Positions 1 through 7,929 of a stretch of DNA of 64,000 nucleotides are shown piece by piece (position 1 is the stretch's first letter; each line of letters opens with the position of its first letter). The translations under genes were made by a program, and so were the position numbers. This DNA comes from Sphaerisporangium fuscum (GTDB taxonomy: Bacteria; Actinomycetota; Actinomycetes; Streptosporangiales; Streptosporangiaceae). The DNA lies in the NCBI RefSeq assembly GCF_018531465.1, contig NZ_JAHDTF010000006.1, forward strand, positions 186,001-250,000, given 5' to 3'. The notes under the pieces are model-generated. The model was not told the DNA's origin. It did no database searches and saw only the letters and a program-made list of their open reading frames with translations.

Positions 1-346
1 ACACCGAGGCGGGGTCCAGGTCCCGCTCGTAGGCGGTGACGACCGCGTCCAGCACGCCGGGGAAGCGGGCGTCGAGGTCGCCCAGGCGCAGTGTGGTCCA
101 GCGGCGGTTGCCGTCCTCCCGCTGGCGGATCACCCCGGCCTCCCGCAGCACGCGGAAGTGGTGGGTCAGGGTGGAGGGCGCGACGTCCACAGGGAAGGTG
201 CCGCAGGCCCGCTCGGGATCGGCACGCAGCGTCCGCACGATGGTCATCCGCGTGGGGTCGGACAGGGCGTGCAGGACGTCGAGCAGGTCGATCTCGCCGG
301 TCTCGGGGTGGACCAGAGTCGCGCGGCGTCGCTGTGATCGGGGCAT
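1..346 (-). CDS. ArsR-family winged-helix transcriptional regulator (partial, C-terminus off window)
   Basis: The reading frame starts at ATG 346 and runs off the window start after about 115 codons. Residues about 20-80 form a winged helix: LHALSDPTRMTIVRTL, then a recognition segment STLTHHFRVLREAGVI and a wing with Arg/Trp residues, as in ArsR repressors. The metal-binding ELCVCDL-type motif is absent, so this is probably not a classical metal sensor. It is divergent from the quinone oxidoreductase at 434 and shares an 87-bp intergenic region with a perfect inverted repeat, which suggests it represses that gene and itself. The effector is unknown. Confidence 0.85.
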   Translation of the reverse strand, partial: MPRSQRRRATLVHPETGEIDLLDVLHALSDPTRMTIVRTLRADPERACGTFPVDVAPSTLTHHFRVLREAGVIRQREDGNRRWTTLRLGDLDARFPGVLDAVVTAYERDLDPASV

Positions 347-370
347 CTCGAACCTCTCTTTCGACAAACA

Positions 371-403
371 TCGTACAACTGTGGTACGACTTTCGTTGTA
401 CGA
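371..403. promoter_or_regulatory. Operator-like inverted repeat between ArsR gene and oxidoreductase
   Basis: TCGTACAAC (371-379) and GTTGTACGA (395-403) are perfect 9-bp inverted repeats with a 15-bp spacer. A second nested pair, CGTAC (372-376) and GTACG (384-388), overlaps the left arm. The element fills the divergent promoter region and is AT-richer than its surroundings. It is a good candidate binding site for the adjacent ArsR-family protein. Confidence 0.6.
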
Positions 404-433
404 CGAACATCGAAAATCGGAAGGACGGCCGCC

Positions 434-1426
434 ATGCGCGCCCTCGTCATGACCGCCCCCTCACAGACCTCCGACCGCACCGAGGTCCGCGACCTGCCCA
501 CCCCCCGCCCCGGCGCCGGAGAGGTGACCATCGACGTCACCCACGCCGGCATCAACTTCATCGACGTCATGGCCCGCCGCGGCGACCCCGGCTACGCGAC
601 ATCCTGGCCGTACGTGCCGGGCAAGGAGGTCGCAGGCATCGTGCGGGAAGTGGGCGAGGGCGTCGAAGGGCTCGTGCCGGGGCAACGAGTGGCGGCCTTC
701 ACCGACCGCGGCGGGCTCGCCGAGGTGGCACCGGCCCGGGCGGCCCTCACCGCGCCGGTGCCGGACGAGGTCGGCCTACCGGCCGCCGCCGCCGCCCCGC
801 TGATGCTCGCGACCGCGCTGCTGCTGCTCACCGACGCCGCGAAGTTCGGACCGGGAGAGACCGTGCTCGTGCACTCCGCCGGCGGGGGAGTGGGCTCCGC
901 CGTGGCGCGGCTCGTCCCTGCCCTCGGCGGCGGCCGTCTCATCGGCACCGTCGGCCGGCCCGACAAGACCGCAGCGGTCCGCGCGAGCGGCTACGACACG
1001 GTCGTCGCCCGCGGCGGCGACCTTGCCGAAGCGGTACGCGCGGCCGCCGGCGGCGGCGTGGACGTCGTCCTGGACCCTCTGGGCACCACCATGCTCGACC
1101 TCGACCTGGCGATCACCGCCCCCGGCGGCCGCATCGTGCTGTTCGGCAACGCGGGCGGCGGAGAGGCACGGCCGCTCCCGCCCGCCGAGCTCATGCGGCG
1201 CAACATCGCCGTCGCGGGCTTCAGCATGAGCGCCCTGTCGGCGACGGCGCCCGAGCGTGCCGCGGCGGCCCTGCGCCGGGTCCTCGACCTGATCGCCGCC
1301 GGCCGGCTCGACGTCCCGGTGACGGAGATCGGCTCGCTGGAAGAGGTGCCGGCTGTCCACCAGCTGCTGGCCGACGGCCGGGGCGAGGGCAAGTACGTGG
1401 CCCGCGTCGCCGCGGCCGGATCCTGA
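434..1426 (+). CDS. Zinc-free MDR-family NADPH:quinone oxidoreductase
   Basis: This 330-residue protein belongs to the medium-chain dehydrogenase/reductase family, quinone oxidoreductase branch. The N-terminal GroES-like domain (about 1-115) contains AGINFIDVMARRG and a VPGKEVAG motif. The Rossmann domain carries SAGGGVG near residue 150 for NADPH. Structural zinc cysteines are lacking, as expected for this branch. ATG 434 is preceded by a purine-rich ribosome site (GGAAGGA, 419-425). Likely role: two-electron reduction of quinones or enones in the cytosol. It is divergent from an ArsR regulator with a shared operator, a common redox- or xenobiotic-responsive pairing. The substrate cannot be told from sequence. 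Confidence 0.88.
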   Translation: MRALVMTAPSQTSDRTEVRDLPTPRPGAGEVTIDVTHAGINFIDVMARRGDPGYATSWPYVPGKEVAGIVREVGEGVEGLVPGQRVAAFTDRGGLAEVAPARAALTAPVPDEVGLPAAAAAPLMLATALLLLTDAAKFGPGETVLVHSAGGGVGSAVARLVPALGGGRLIGTVGRPDKTAAVRASGYDTVVARGGDLAEAVRAAAGGGVDVVLDPLGTTMLDLDLAITAPGGRIVLFGNAGGGEARPLPPAELMRRNIAVAGFSMSALSATAPERAAAALRRVLDLIAAGRLDVPVTEIGSLEEVPAVHQLLADGRGEGKYVARVAAAGS

Positions 1427-1499
1427 CCTCCCCAGGGGGAAACCGGTGCCCCCGCCGTGACCTGCAGAGAATCGCAGCGGCGGACGGCATGGACGCCTG

Positions 1500-1961
1500 G
1501 TGTGGCTGGCGGTCGACCGGGGTGCGTTCGGGGACGGTCTGTGCGCCGAGACGCCGGTCCTGGATGCCGGCATCTCCGGCTGGGAGGGTGCCGGCGGGCC
1601 GGTGCAGGAGGCCGATGACGTGCCCGGGGCTCCGCCGTCCTCGGTCGCCTGTGAGCGTGATGATGTCGGGTGGTATCGCAGGAGCGGCCGCCGTCATGAG
1701 TATGTCGTCCTGGACGGCGACCGTGTGATCCGGCTGGGTGGCCGCCGGGTGGATGTCGATCGGGCGGCGCTGAAGGAGGCCATGTCCGGCCTGCGCCCGG
1801 TGACCGGGGGCGGCACCGGGATGGGGGATCCGCGGTACCGGCCCCGGCCGCGTTCGACCGGGCCGGCGGATGGAGGGGTGATGCCGGTCGCGGCCCCCGC
1901 GCCGCGCTGGGAGGACGGCCCGGACGCACACCCTGGGGTGATCTCTCCTCGGGGGTTTTGA
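1500..1961 (+). CDS. Hypothetical protein (doubtful)
   Basis: An open frame of 153 codons with GTG start and high GC in third positions, ending at TGA 1959-1961. A central segment (about residues 55-95) looks protein-like, with YVVLDGDRVIRLGGRRVDVD and a following helix. The C-terminal third is Pro/Gly/Arg-rich and unconvincing. I recognise no family, and no clear ribosome binding site precedes the start. It lies in a decaying region, so it may be a remnant or a chance frame. Confidence 0.3.
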   Translation: MWLAVDRGAFGDGLCAETPVLDAGISGWEGAGGPVQEADDVPGAPPSSVACERDDVGWYRRSGRRHEYVVLDGDRVIRLGGRRVDVDRAALKEAMSGLRPVTGGGTGMGDPRYRPRPRSTGPADGGVMPVAAPAPRWEDGPDAHPGVISPRGF

Positions 1962-2137
1962 CCTGCGTGGACGTCCTTGTGTGGCGGTGTGGGGGGCGGG
2001 CTTGCTCGTGGGTGGCAGGAAGTGGTCAGGGGCGGGCAGCTTGCTGCCGCCTATTTGTCTGGTTCGAGGGCTTTCGGTGCCGCACAGTTGATTGTGCAAG
2101 GACGAATTGAAAAGCCCTCAAGAAAAGAGACGAAGAA

Positions 2138-2233
2138 ATGACGAACACCACTATCTCCCCGGTTTCCGCCACCCGTTCCGCCGGCACCACCTGGGACGGC
2201 CGCTCCCGCACCGCCGGCACCACCTGGGACTGA
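2138..2233 (+). CDS. Small 31-residue ORF with tandem AGTTWD motif (candidate precursor or leader peptide)
   Basis: ATG 2138 to TGA 2231-2233 encodes 31 residues. The N-terminal part (MTNTTISPVSA) is followed by two near-identical units, RSAGTTWD and RTAGTTWD, joined by GRS, and the peptide ends directly after the second Asp. About 27 of 31 codons end in G or C although the flanks are AT-richer, which favours coding. The upstream stretch AAGAGACGAAG is purine-rich but not a strong Shine-Dalgarno. A small hairpin (GCACA 2082-2086, TGTGC 2093-2097) lies upstream. Repeated Thr-Thr-Trp-Asp cores resemble RiPP precursors, but no modifying enzyme is adjacent. A regulatory leader peptide is possible. 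Function unknown. Confidence 0.45.
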   Translation: MTNTTISPVSATRSAGTTWDGRSRTAGTTWD

Positions 2234-2606
2234 CATAACCCCTGCCAGCAGCCCCGGCCCGACCCCCAACCCCTGATCGCCAACCACCGGCAGACCCGCA
2301 TCGCGGCCGCCGGCCGACCGGCCGCCCCGGCGAAGGCTCTCGCCCTCACCGGCTGACGGAAAAGCGTCGAAACCGCGAGAACCCCGAATATCCGAAACGC
2401 CGGAAATCCAGGTCGCACAATTACCGGCGACACAATGTCGAAGCCGAAATTCCGGCACAAATCCCGGCCCCCGCCAATTCCACCGCAGGGCCGGCTCGAG
2501 CCCGGCACGCAACGACCCTGACCAGCGCCGACCGCCCCTTCCCTCACCACGACCAAGCCACCCGGCATGCCCGGTACACCCGGACGGCGCGGCACAATGG
2601 GCGGCT

Positions 2607-2660
2607 GTGAACTCCTTCGACGCGGTGCTCTGCGATTTCGACGGCATGCTCGGACGCCGG
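2607..2660 (+). pseudogene. Remnant of a HAD-superfamily phosphatase gene (5-prime end only)
   Basis: From GTG 2607 the first 15 codons read VNSFDAVLCDFDGML, the canonical HAD motif I with the nucleophile Asp in DFDG. After about residue 16 the frame becomes Arg-rich and loses all HAD features. A leaderless-type promoter is retained just upstream (CACAATGG, 2593-2600). The rest of the gene (motifs II-IV) is absent, so this is the scar of a deletion or rearrangement. Confidence 0.5.
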
Positions 2661-3109
2661 AGGCGGGCTGGTTTCCCTCGGTGGCCTTCAGTCCGGCTTC
2701 GGACAACCGGAGGAGTAGGGGAGTGGTCGCGACAGCGAGAAGCAGGAACGTTCGCACGTCGATGTGAGCAACGGTTGCGGTGGCGTGAGTGCTGTGCTGC
2801 CGATGAGATACAGCGACGGGTGGCGGGTCGACGCACACCGCTCGCATGAAGGCGGCTTCCGACTGGTGGTCCACGCGTCGCATCCCAGCACACACCCCCG
2901 GCAGAACCAGGCCCCAAGGTGTGTTGGCGGGGAGTGGTCAGTCGAAGACTTGTTCGGCCGGCATGGCAGACACCCCCACAGCAAGCCCCGAGGCGTTGCC
3001 CGAACTCTTCAACACGGCAATCGCCCGGTCAGGAGGGTTACCGAACTCATCGACATACCGCGCCGCTGGTTGCGGACGAAACCAGGGAAGTATCCAGAAT
3101 CCCTCCAGA

Positions 3110-3139
3110 TACCGTACAGAATGCAGCTTCTGTACGGTA
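3110..3139. repeat. 30-bp palindrome with 12-bp perfect arms
   Basis: TACCGTACAGAA (3110-3121) and TTCTGTACGGTA (3128-3139) are exact reverse complements separated by a 6-nt centre TGCAGC. The element is AT-rich for this genome. It could be a dimeric repressor operator left from a lost gene, or a recombinase site. No intact gene starts immediately next to it. Confidence 0.6.
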
Positions 3140-3737
3140 AGGAGTATTTTAGGCTGGTAACGGCCCCAATGGGGGCAGGCCTGGTCCGCACCACCGCATA
3201 CCGCCGGCAAGGCGCTCCACCGCGGCCGCGCACAGGAAAGATCAACGCACCTCGAACCGTGAATGCCGGAGACGCACCTCGAGGTGGGCGGCGGGGCATG
3301 ATCGGGGGCCTCCTCGCCATGATCGTTTCAGACGGGTCCGAAGGGCCTGGGCCGGTCAGGCGTGGTACGGACGCCGGCGGGACCTCACCGGCGTCTTTCT
3401 CCTCGAGGACGCCCAGCACCCTGCGGACGTGGCGCGTCCGCCGTCGTCCGCCACGGCGGCATCCGGACCGGCGCTCGCGGGCACGCGGCGACCGCGTGCC
3501 GGTCGGCGCGTGAACGCTCCGTCCCGGGTGGCCGCGTCCCGTGCGCGGCTGGTGTCCGTGCGTACCGCGCGGCCGCGTCCGCATGCGGCCCTCTGTGCGC
3601 GACCCGTCGCGGCGTTCGACGTACGCGGCGGCGTTCCGGCGTTCTCGGGCGGCTTGTTACCCGTGCGATGTGCGCGCGTGCCGCTCGGCCGCCACGGGTT
3701 GCCCGGCGACCCCTTCCGCCAGGCCCTTTCCCTGCGT

Positions 3738-3765
3738 TTCATGCATAATCGCACTTATGCATGAT
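3738..3765. other. dif-like recombination site candidate (11 + 6 + 11)
   Basis: The left arm TTCATGCATAA (3738-3748), 6-bp centre TCGCAC (3749-3754) and right arm TTATGCATGAT (3755-3765) reproduce the layout of Xer recombination sites, whose arms end in CATAA and begin with TTATG around a 6-bp overlap. The inner 9 bp of each arm are perfect inverted repeats. The right arm differs from the usual chromosomal dif arm, so this is probably not the replication-terminus site. Two tyrosine recombinase genes follow within 3 kb. Confidence 0.4.
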
Positions 3766-3916
3766 TAGCGGATGCCCTCCCCGGCCCGCCTCCGTACCGG
3801 CCCCCACCCGCGCGGCTCACAAGCCGCCGCCTGCTCGCCGAGGGCGGCGCTGTTCGTTCCGGCGGTGGCCGCCGACGGCGGTTCGGCGTGTCGGCGGGTG
3901 GCGTCTGGCCGGGTTG

Positions 3917-3929
3917 ATGCATAATCGCA
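3917..3929. repeat. 13-bp direct repeat of the left half of the dif-like site
   Basis: ATGCATAATCGCA here is identical to 3741-3753, i.e. most of the left arm plus five central bases of the dif-like element. The right arm is not conserved (GCACTTGTGGC follows). It lies about 50 bp before the first recombinase start and may be an accessory or half site, or a promoter element. Confidence 0.4.
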
Positions 3930-3979
3930 GGCACTTGTGGCGTGTTCGGAGCGTGTGGCCCTGACCGGGTGCGGAGGGC

Positions 3980-4990
3980 GTGATGGGTGACGGTGAGCCT
4001 CTGGTCCTGCGGCGCGTGCCCGACGCGGCCGCGGAGTTCATCTCCTCTCTGCGCACCAAGAAGCTCTCCCCCCACACCATCGCCGGGTACCAGCGTGACC
4101 TGCAGCTGGTCTCGCGGATCGCGGCGGACCTGGCCGGGGTCGCCGCCGCCGACCTGGAGGTACGGCTGCTGAGCGGGCGTCTGGTGCGGGCGGCGTTCGC
4201 CGATTTCGCCGAGCCGCGCTCCCCCGCGAGCGTGAACCGGGCGTGGAGCGCGTGGAATCAGTTCCTGACGTTCTGTGTGGCCGAAGGGATGCTGGAGGGC
4301 AATCCGATGGCGGCGGTGCCGCGTCCCAAGCAGCCGGCGAAGGCGCCCAAGCCGCTGCTGGGTGATGGGAGCGCTTCGGCGACGCTGTTGGAGCGGATCG
4401 CGGCGGGGGCGCGTAAGGCGCGTGATCCGTGGGTGGAGCGTGACCTGGTGGTGCTGGCGTTGGCGCTGGTCACGGGCATGCGTTCGGCGGAGTTGCTGAG
4501 TGTGACGCTGGGTTCGATCGGGGGCGCGCCGGGTGATCGCCGGATTCAGGTGGTCGGTAAGGGGGGCAGGACGCGTTCGCTGCCGATCGAGCCGCCGATC
4601 GAGCATTTGATCGAGGATTATCTGGGGAGCCGGATGCGGCGTTTCGGGCTGGCCTCGCTCCCCCGTTCGGCGGCGTTGCTGGTGGACACGCGTAATGAGC
4701 CGTTGCAGCGGGGTGGTTTGCAGTATCTGGTGCGGCAGTGTTACCGGTATGCGGGGATTCATGACCGGGTGCAGAAGGGCACGCTGGTGCATGCGTTGCG
4801 GCATGAGTTCGCGACGCGGCTGGCCGAGCGGGGTGCTTCGGCGCACGAGTTGATGGAGCTGCTGGGGCACTCGTCGATCGTGACGGGGCAGGCGTATGTG
4901 GCGTCGACGGCGCGTGAGGTGCGGGGTGCGGCGCGGGCGAATCCGGCGTATGAGGTGCTGGGCCGGTTGGGTCCGGTTTCGGACGGCTGA
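3980..4990 (+). CDS. Tyrosine recombinase, Xer-like (1 of 2)
   Basis: A 336-residue tyrosine recombinase. An N-terminal SAM-like core-binding domain (about 12-115) includes KKLSPHTIAGYQRDL and an AWSAWNQFLTFCVAEG helix. The catalytic domain (about 130-320) has all expected residues: Arg in TGMRSAELL, Lys in GKGGRTR, HALRHEFAT, LLGHSS and Tyr in GQAYVAS. The start is GTG 3980 or ATG 3983 behind GCGGAGGG (3970-3977). It is longer than typical XerC/XerD (about 300). The dif-like element and its half copy lie directly upstream, and a second recombinase follows at 5598. Codon use is somewhat richer in T-ending codons than neighbouring genes. Probably a site-specific integrase or resolvase rather than the housekeeping Xer pair. 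Confidence 0.88.
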   Translation: MMGDGEPLVLRRVPDAAAEFISSLRTKKLSPHTIAGYQRDLQLVSRIAADLAGVAAADLEVRLLSGRLVRAAFADFAEPRSPASVNRAWSAWNQFLTFCVAEGMLEGNPMAAVPRPKQPAKAPKPLLGDGSASATLLERIAAGARKARDPWVERDLVVLALALVTGMRSAELLSVTLGSIGGAPGDRRIQVVGKGGRTRSLPIEPPIEHLIEDYLGSRMRRFGLASLPRSAALLVDTRNEPLQRGGLQYLVRQCYRYAGIHDRVQKGTLVHALRHEFATRLAERGASAHELMELLGHSSIVTGQAYVASTAREVRGAARANPAYEVLGRLGPVSDG

Positions 4991-5009
4991 GGGTTGCCGT
5001 CGGGGGGTT

Positions 5010-5456
5010 TCAGAGCTGGTCGACGAAGGCTTGGGCGTCGGGTTCGTTCATGCCGGTTTCACCGCGGACGAGGAAGACGGCCTGTTCGGTTCGTCCTTCT
5101 GATTTGAGGCGGCGTACGCGGGTGGCGAGGTCGTCCCGTGGTGGGGCCGGGGTGAGGGGGATCCGGCCGGCTTCGAGGGCGTCGACGTAGTCTTTGGCCT
5201 GTTTGAGGCCGAAGCCGGTGCGCTGGCGGACCAGTTTGATGGCTTCGATCTTCCTGCCTTGGGCGGCCAGGGCGTGGGCCTGGCCTTGGAGGTCGCCGGG
5301 GATGGGGTGGGTGGGCTGGTCCTGCCATGCCGAGACGTAGGGCTGGGGGGTGCTTCCGCGGCGCGCCAGGGTGACGATGACGATGATGGCGACGGGCAGG
5401 CCGATGAAGAACATGGCGGCGATGAAGATGAGTTCGGGAAGCCCTATGTTCGCCAT
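5010..5456 (-). CDS. Membrane-anchored protein with two L7/L12 C-terminal-like repeats
   Basis: A 148-residue protein starting at ATG 5456. Residues about 6-32 form one transmembrane segment (IFIAAMFFIGLPVAIIVIV). Two copies of the ribosomal L7/L12 C-terminal-like helical motif follow: one around GRKIEAIKLVRQRTG with LKQAKDYVDAL, and a second, weaker one around GRTEQAVFLVRGETG. This domain organisation is common in small actinobacterial proteins of unknown function and does not imply a ribosomal role. It lies antisense between the two recombinase genes, convergent with the first and divergent from the second. Confidence 0.75.
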   Translation of the reverse strand: MANIGLPELIFIAAMFFIGLPVAIIVIVTLARRGSTPQPYVSAWQDQPTHPIPGDLQGQAHALAAQGRKIEAIKLVRQRTGFGLKQAKDYVDALEAGRIPLTPAPPRDDLATRVRRLKSEGRTEQAVFLVRGETGMNEPDAQAFVDQL

Positions 5457-5597
5457 ACCCGGATCGTAGTCGCCGTTCGGGGTGTGGTGGCGGGGAAATC
5501 GTTGGTGGCCGCTCCCCCGGGCGGTGTGCGGGCGTGGAATTGTCGGTGGCGGGCGGTACGGTCGGCGGGTTCCCGGCCGAAAGGATTGAGCTGTTCG

Positions 5598-6617
5598 ATG
5601 CGGCCCGCTGAGCTGAAGCGAATCACTGTCGAGGAGTCGGCTGACCGTTATGTGGAGCTGGTGCGTGCGAAGACGGTGACGGGGGCGTTGTCTCCGGCGA
5701 CGTCGGAGGTGTATGCGCGGGATGTGGCGACGTTCGTGGCGTTGGCCGGTGGGGGGCGGGTGCTCGATGATCTGACCGGGGAGGATGTCGACGCGGTGTT
5801 GCTGGCGTTCGCCCGTAAGCCCGACGGGCGGCGCTCCTCCCCCGGTGGCGGGCAGATGCAGAGCCCGTCGTCCCAGGCGCGGTTCCGCCGGTCGGTGTCG
5901 GCGTTCTTCAAGCATGCGGTGCTGGCGGGCTGGGTGCAGGTCGATCCGATGACGGCGGCGACGGTGACGGCCAAGGAGCGGGGCGGGTTGCGGGCCGAGC
6001 GGCGGGCGTTGACGCGTGAGCAGGCGCAGGGTCTGGTGGGGGCGGCGCGGTCGTTGCCGGCGGCGGGTCCGCAGGGGCGTCGGCGTGATCAGCGTACCGA
6101 GGTGCGTGATGCGTTGATCGTGCTGTTGTTGTCGACGCTGGGGCCGCGGGTGTCGGAGTTGGTGCGGGCGAATGTCGAGGATTTCTACACCAACGACGGT
6201 GTGCGTTATTGGCGGATCTTCGGTAAGGGCGGCCGTACGCGTGATGTGCCGTTGCCGGTGGATGTGGCCGAGGTGCTCGATGTGTATTTGTCGGCTGCTC
6301 GTCCGGTGACGTCGGAGAAGGCGTTGTTGTTGTCGTGGCGGGGCAAGCGGCTGGCGCGGGGTGATGTGCAGGCGGTGATCGACCGGGTGCAGCGGCGGGT
6401 GGATCCGGCGCAGCGGCGTTCGGTGACTCCGCACGGGTTGCGGCATACGACGGCGACGCATCTGCTGGCGGACGCGGTGGACATGGACGCGGTGCGCCGG
6501 GTGCTGGGTCACAGTGATCTGGCGACGCTGGGGCGTTACCGTGACGAGCTTCCCGGTGAGCTGGAAGTGGCGATGCGTGCTCATCCGTTGTTGCGTCGTC
6601 CGGCGTCGAGCGAGTAG
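5598..6617 (+). CDS. Tyrosine recombinase, Xer-like (2 of 2)
   Basis: A 339-residue tyrosine recombinase. The N-terminal helical domain (about 10-120) precedes a complete catalytic domain: Arg in LGPRVSELV, Lys in FGKGGRTRDV, the box HGLRHTTATH, VLGHSD and the nucleophile Tyr in LGRYRDE. ATG 5598 is used. It resembles XerC/XerD more closely than phage integrases in length and motif spacing. It is separated from the first recombinase by a gene on the opposite strand, so the two are not co-transcribed. The pair plus the upstream dif-like element suggest a two-recombinase system, though their interaction is inference. Confidence 0.88.
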   Translation: MRPAELKRITVEESADRYVELVRAKTVTGALSPATSEVYARDVATFVALAGGGRVLDDLTGEDVDAVLLAFARKPDGRRSSPGGGQMQSPSSQARFRRSVSAFFKHAVLAGWVQVDPMTAATVTAKERGGLRAERRALTREQAQGLVGAARSLPAAGPQGRRRDQRTEVRDALIVLLLSTLGPRVSELVRANVEDFYTNDGVRYWRIFGKGGRTRDVPLPVDVAEVLDVYLSAARPVTSEKALLLSWRGKRLARGDVQAVIDRVQRRVDPAQRRSVTPHGLRHTTATHLLADAVDMDAVRRVLGHSDLATLGRYRDELPGELEVAMRAHPLLRRPASSE

Positions 6618-6726
6618 GCGGGGTGTTCGGTCGGGTTGGCGGGTGGGGGCCGGTCGGTGGGGTGGGTGTCGCGCCGGGCGGGTGAGGGACCCTGATGATG
6701 ATCCGTTTTGGGATATGAAGGGTCCT

Positions 6727-7689
6727 ATGGGAATGAAGGATTGGTATCCGCTGGTCGAGCCGTACGACCGCGGGATGCTCGGTGTGGGGGACGGCAACGA
6801 GATCTACTGGGAGACGTGCGGGAGTCCGGGTGGTAAGCCCGCGTTGTTCCTGCACGGCGGCCCGGGCGGGGGCGTGCTGCCCGCCAACCGCAGGTTCTTC
6901 GATCCGTCGGGTTATCGTCTGGTGCTGTTCGACCAGCGCAACTGCGGCCGTAGCCGGCCGTTCGCGGGAGATCCGGCGGTGTCGCTGGAGCACAACACCA
7001 CGCCGCGTCTGGTGGCCGACATCGAGCGGTTGCGTGAGCATCTGGGGATCGAGCGGTGGCTGGTCTTCGGGGGCAGCTGGGGCAGCACCCTGGCTCTGGC
7101 GTACGCGCAGGCGTATCCGGAGCGGGTGACGGAGCTGGTGCTGCGCGGTGTGTGGCTGGTCCGCCCGTCCGATGAGGCGTGGGGGTTCACCCCGCAGGGG
7201 GCGGCGCACCTGTTCCCGGCCGAGTGGGCGGCGTTCTGTGATCCGATCCCCGAGGCCGAGCGGGGTGATCTGGTGGCCGCCTACGGGCGCCGGATCTGCG
7301 ATCCCGATCCGGCGGTGCATCTGCCGGCGGCGCGGGCGTGGATGGGCTGGGAGTTGTCGGCGAACACGTTGCTGCCGGTGGAGCCGCCGGAGCTGGACGA
7401 CGCGGCGCTGTTGTCGTTCGCGAGGATCACCCATCACTACATCGGCAACGGGGGTTTCCTGCCGCCGGAGGGGCTGCTGGCGGGGGTGGATCGGATCCGG
7501 CACATACCGGCGGTGATCGTGAACGGCCGTTATGACGTGAAGACCCCGCCGGCGCAGGCGTGGGATCTGCATCGGGCGTGGCCGGAGGCGGAGTTCCACA
7601 TCGTGGAGGACGCCGGGCACGGCGGCTCGGAGCCGGGGATCCGCCGGCTGCTCGTCCAGGCGACCGATCGTTTCCTCGCCGCCGGCTGA
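6727..7689 (+). CDS. pip: Proline iminopeptidase (alpha/beta hydrolase)
   Basis: About 320 residues, the usual size for proline iminopeptidase, a cytosolic enzyme removing N-terminal proline. The signature HGGPGGG oxyanion loop, DQRNCGRS, the nucleophile elbow GGSWGSTLAL (catalytic Ser), VNGRYDVKTP (acid) and DAGHGGSE (His) are all visible. In-frame ATGs exist at 6715, 6727 and 6733. The last two fit the family N-terminus (WYPLVEPYDRGML) best, and 6727 has AAGGG shortly upstream. It stands alone, with no sign of an operon. Confidence 0.9.
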   Translation: MGMKDWYPLVEPYDRGMLGVGDGNEIYWETCGSPGGKPALFLHGGPGGGVLPANRRFFDPSGYRLVLFDQRNCGRSRPFAGDPAVSLEHNTTPRLVADIERLREHLGIERWLVFGGSWGSTLALAYAQAYPERVTELVLRGVWLVRPSDEAWGFTPQGAAHLFPAEWAAFCDPIPEAERGDLVAAYGRRICDPDPAVHLPAARAWMGWELSANTLLPVEPPELDDAALLSFARITHHYIGNGGFLPPEGLLAGVDRIRHIPAVIVNGRYDVKTPPAQAWDLHRAWPEAEFHIVEDAGHGGSEPGIRRLLVQATDRFLAAG

Positions 7690-7929
7690 CGTCCGCGCGG
7701 CCGGCCTCTTACGTCTGGTGAGGGCCGGCGTCTCCCCGGGCCGCGTCGGCGTGCTCGGCGGCAAGGTGGCCGGGGTGCCGTCTGAGTGCCGCTCACCCCG
7801 GCCGCCGTTTCCGGGGCGGCCGGTGGGAGGGGCCGGTCGGGGTGGTGCCGTTCGCGGCGCGGCGGCCCGTGGGGGCGGTCATGGCCCTGTACGGCGGGTG
7901 GCGTGCCCGGCCTGAGCCGGGACGTGGGG
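7690..7929. other. Convergent intergenic spacer
   Basis: The space between the 3-prime ends of the iminopeptidase and the enoyl-CoA hydratase-like gene is very GC-rich. I see no gene and no convincing terminator. Confidence 0.5.

Larger units (their letters stand above)
2234..3979. other. Gene-poor, decayed intergenic region
   Basis: About 1.7 kb without a convincing intact gene. Frames open on both strands here have no recognisable family, erratic third-position GC and no ribosome sites. It contains a HAD-phosphatase 5-prime remnant (2607-2660), a 30-bp palindrome (3110-3139), and AT-rich recombination-site candidates (3738-3765 and 3917-3929) just before the tyrosine recombinase genes. The segment about 3150-3700 holds nothing I can name. 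Confidence 0.6.

Noticed and set aside
2026..2917. Two long overlapping minus-strand open frames across the small-peptide region
   Set aside because: No recognisable domain, Arg/Gly/Ala-rich low-complexity translation and no ribosome site; long frames on the antisense strand are expected at this GC content.
2938..3210. Minus-strand 90-codon frame spanning the 3110-3139 palindrome
   Set aside because: Mostly unremarkable composition. The C-terminal part looks slightly protein-like but has no family, and the palindrome in its middle argues against coding.
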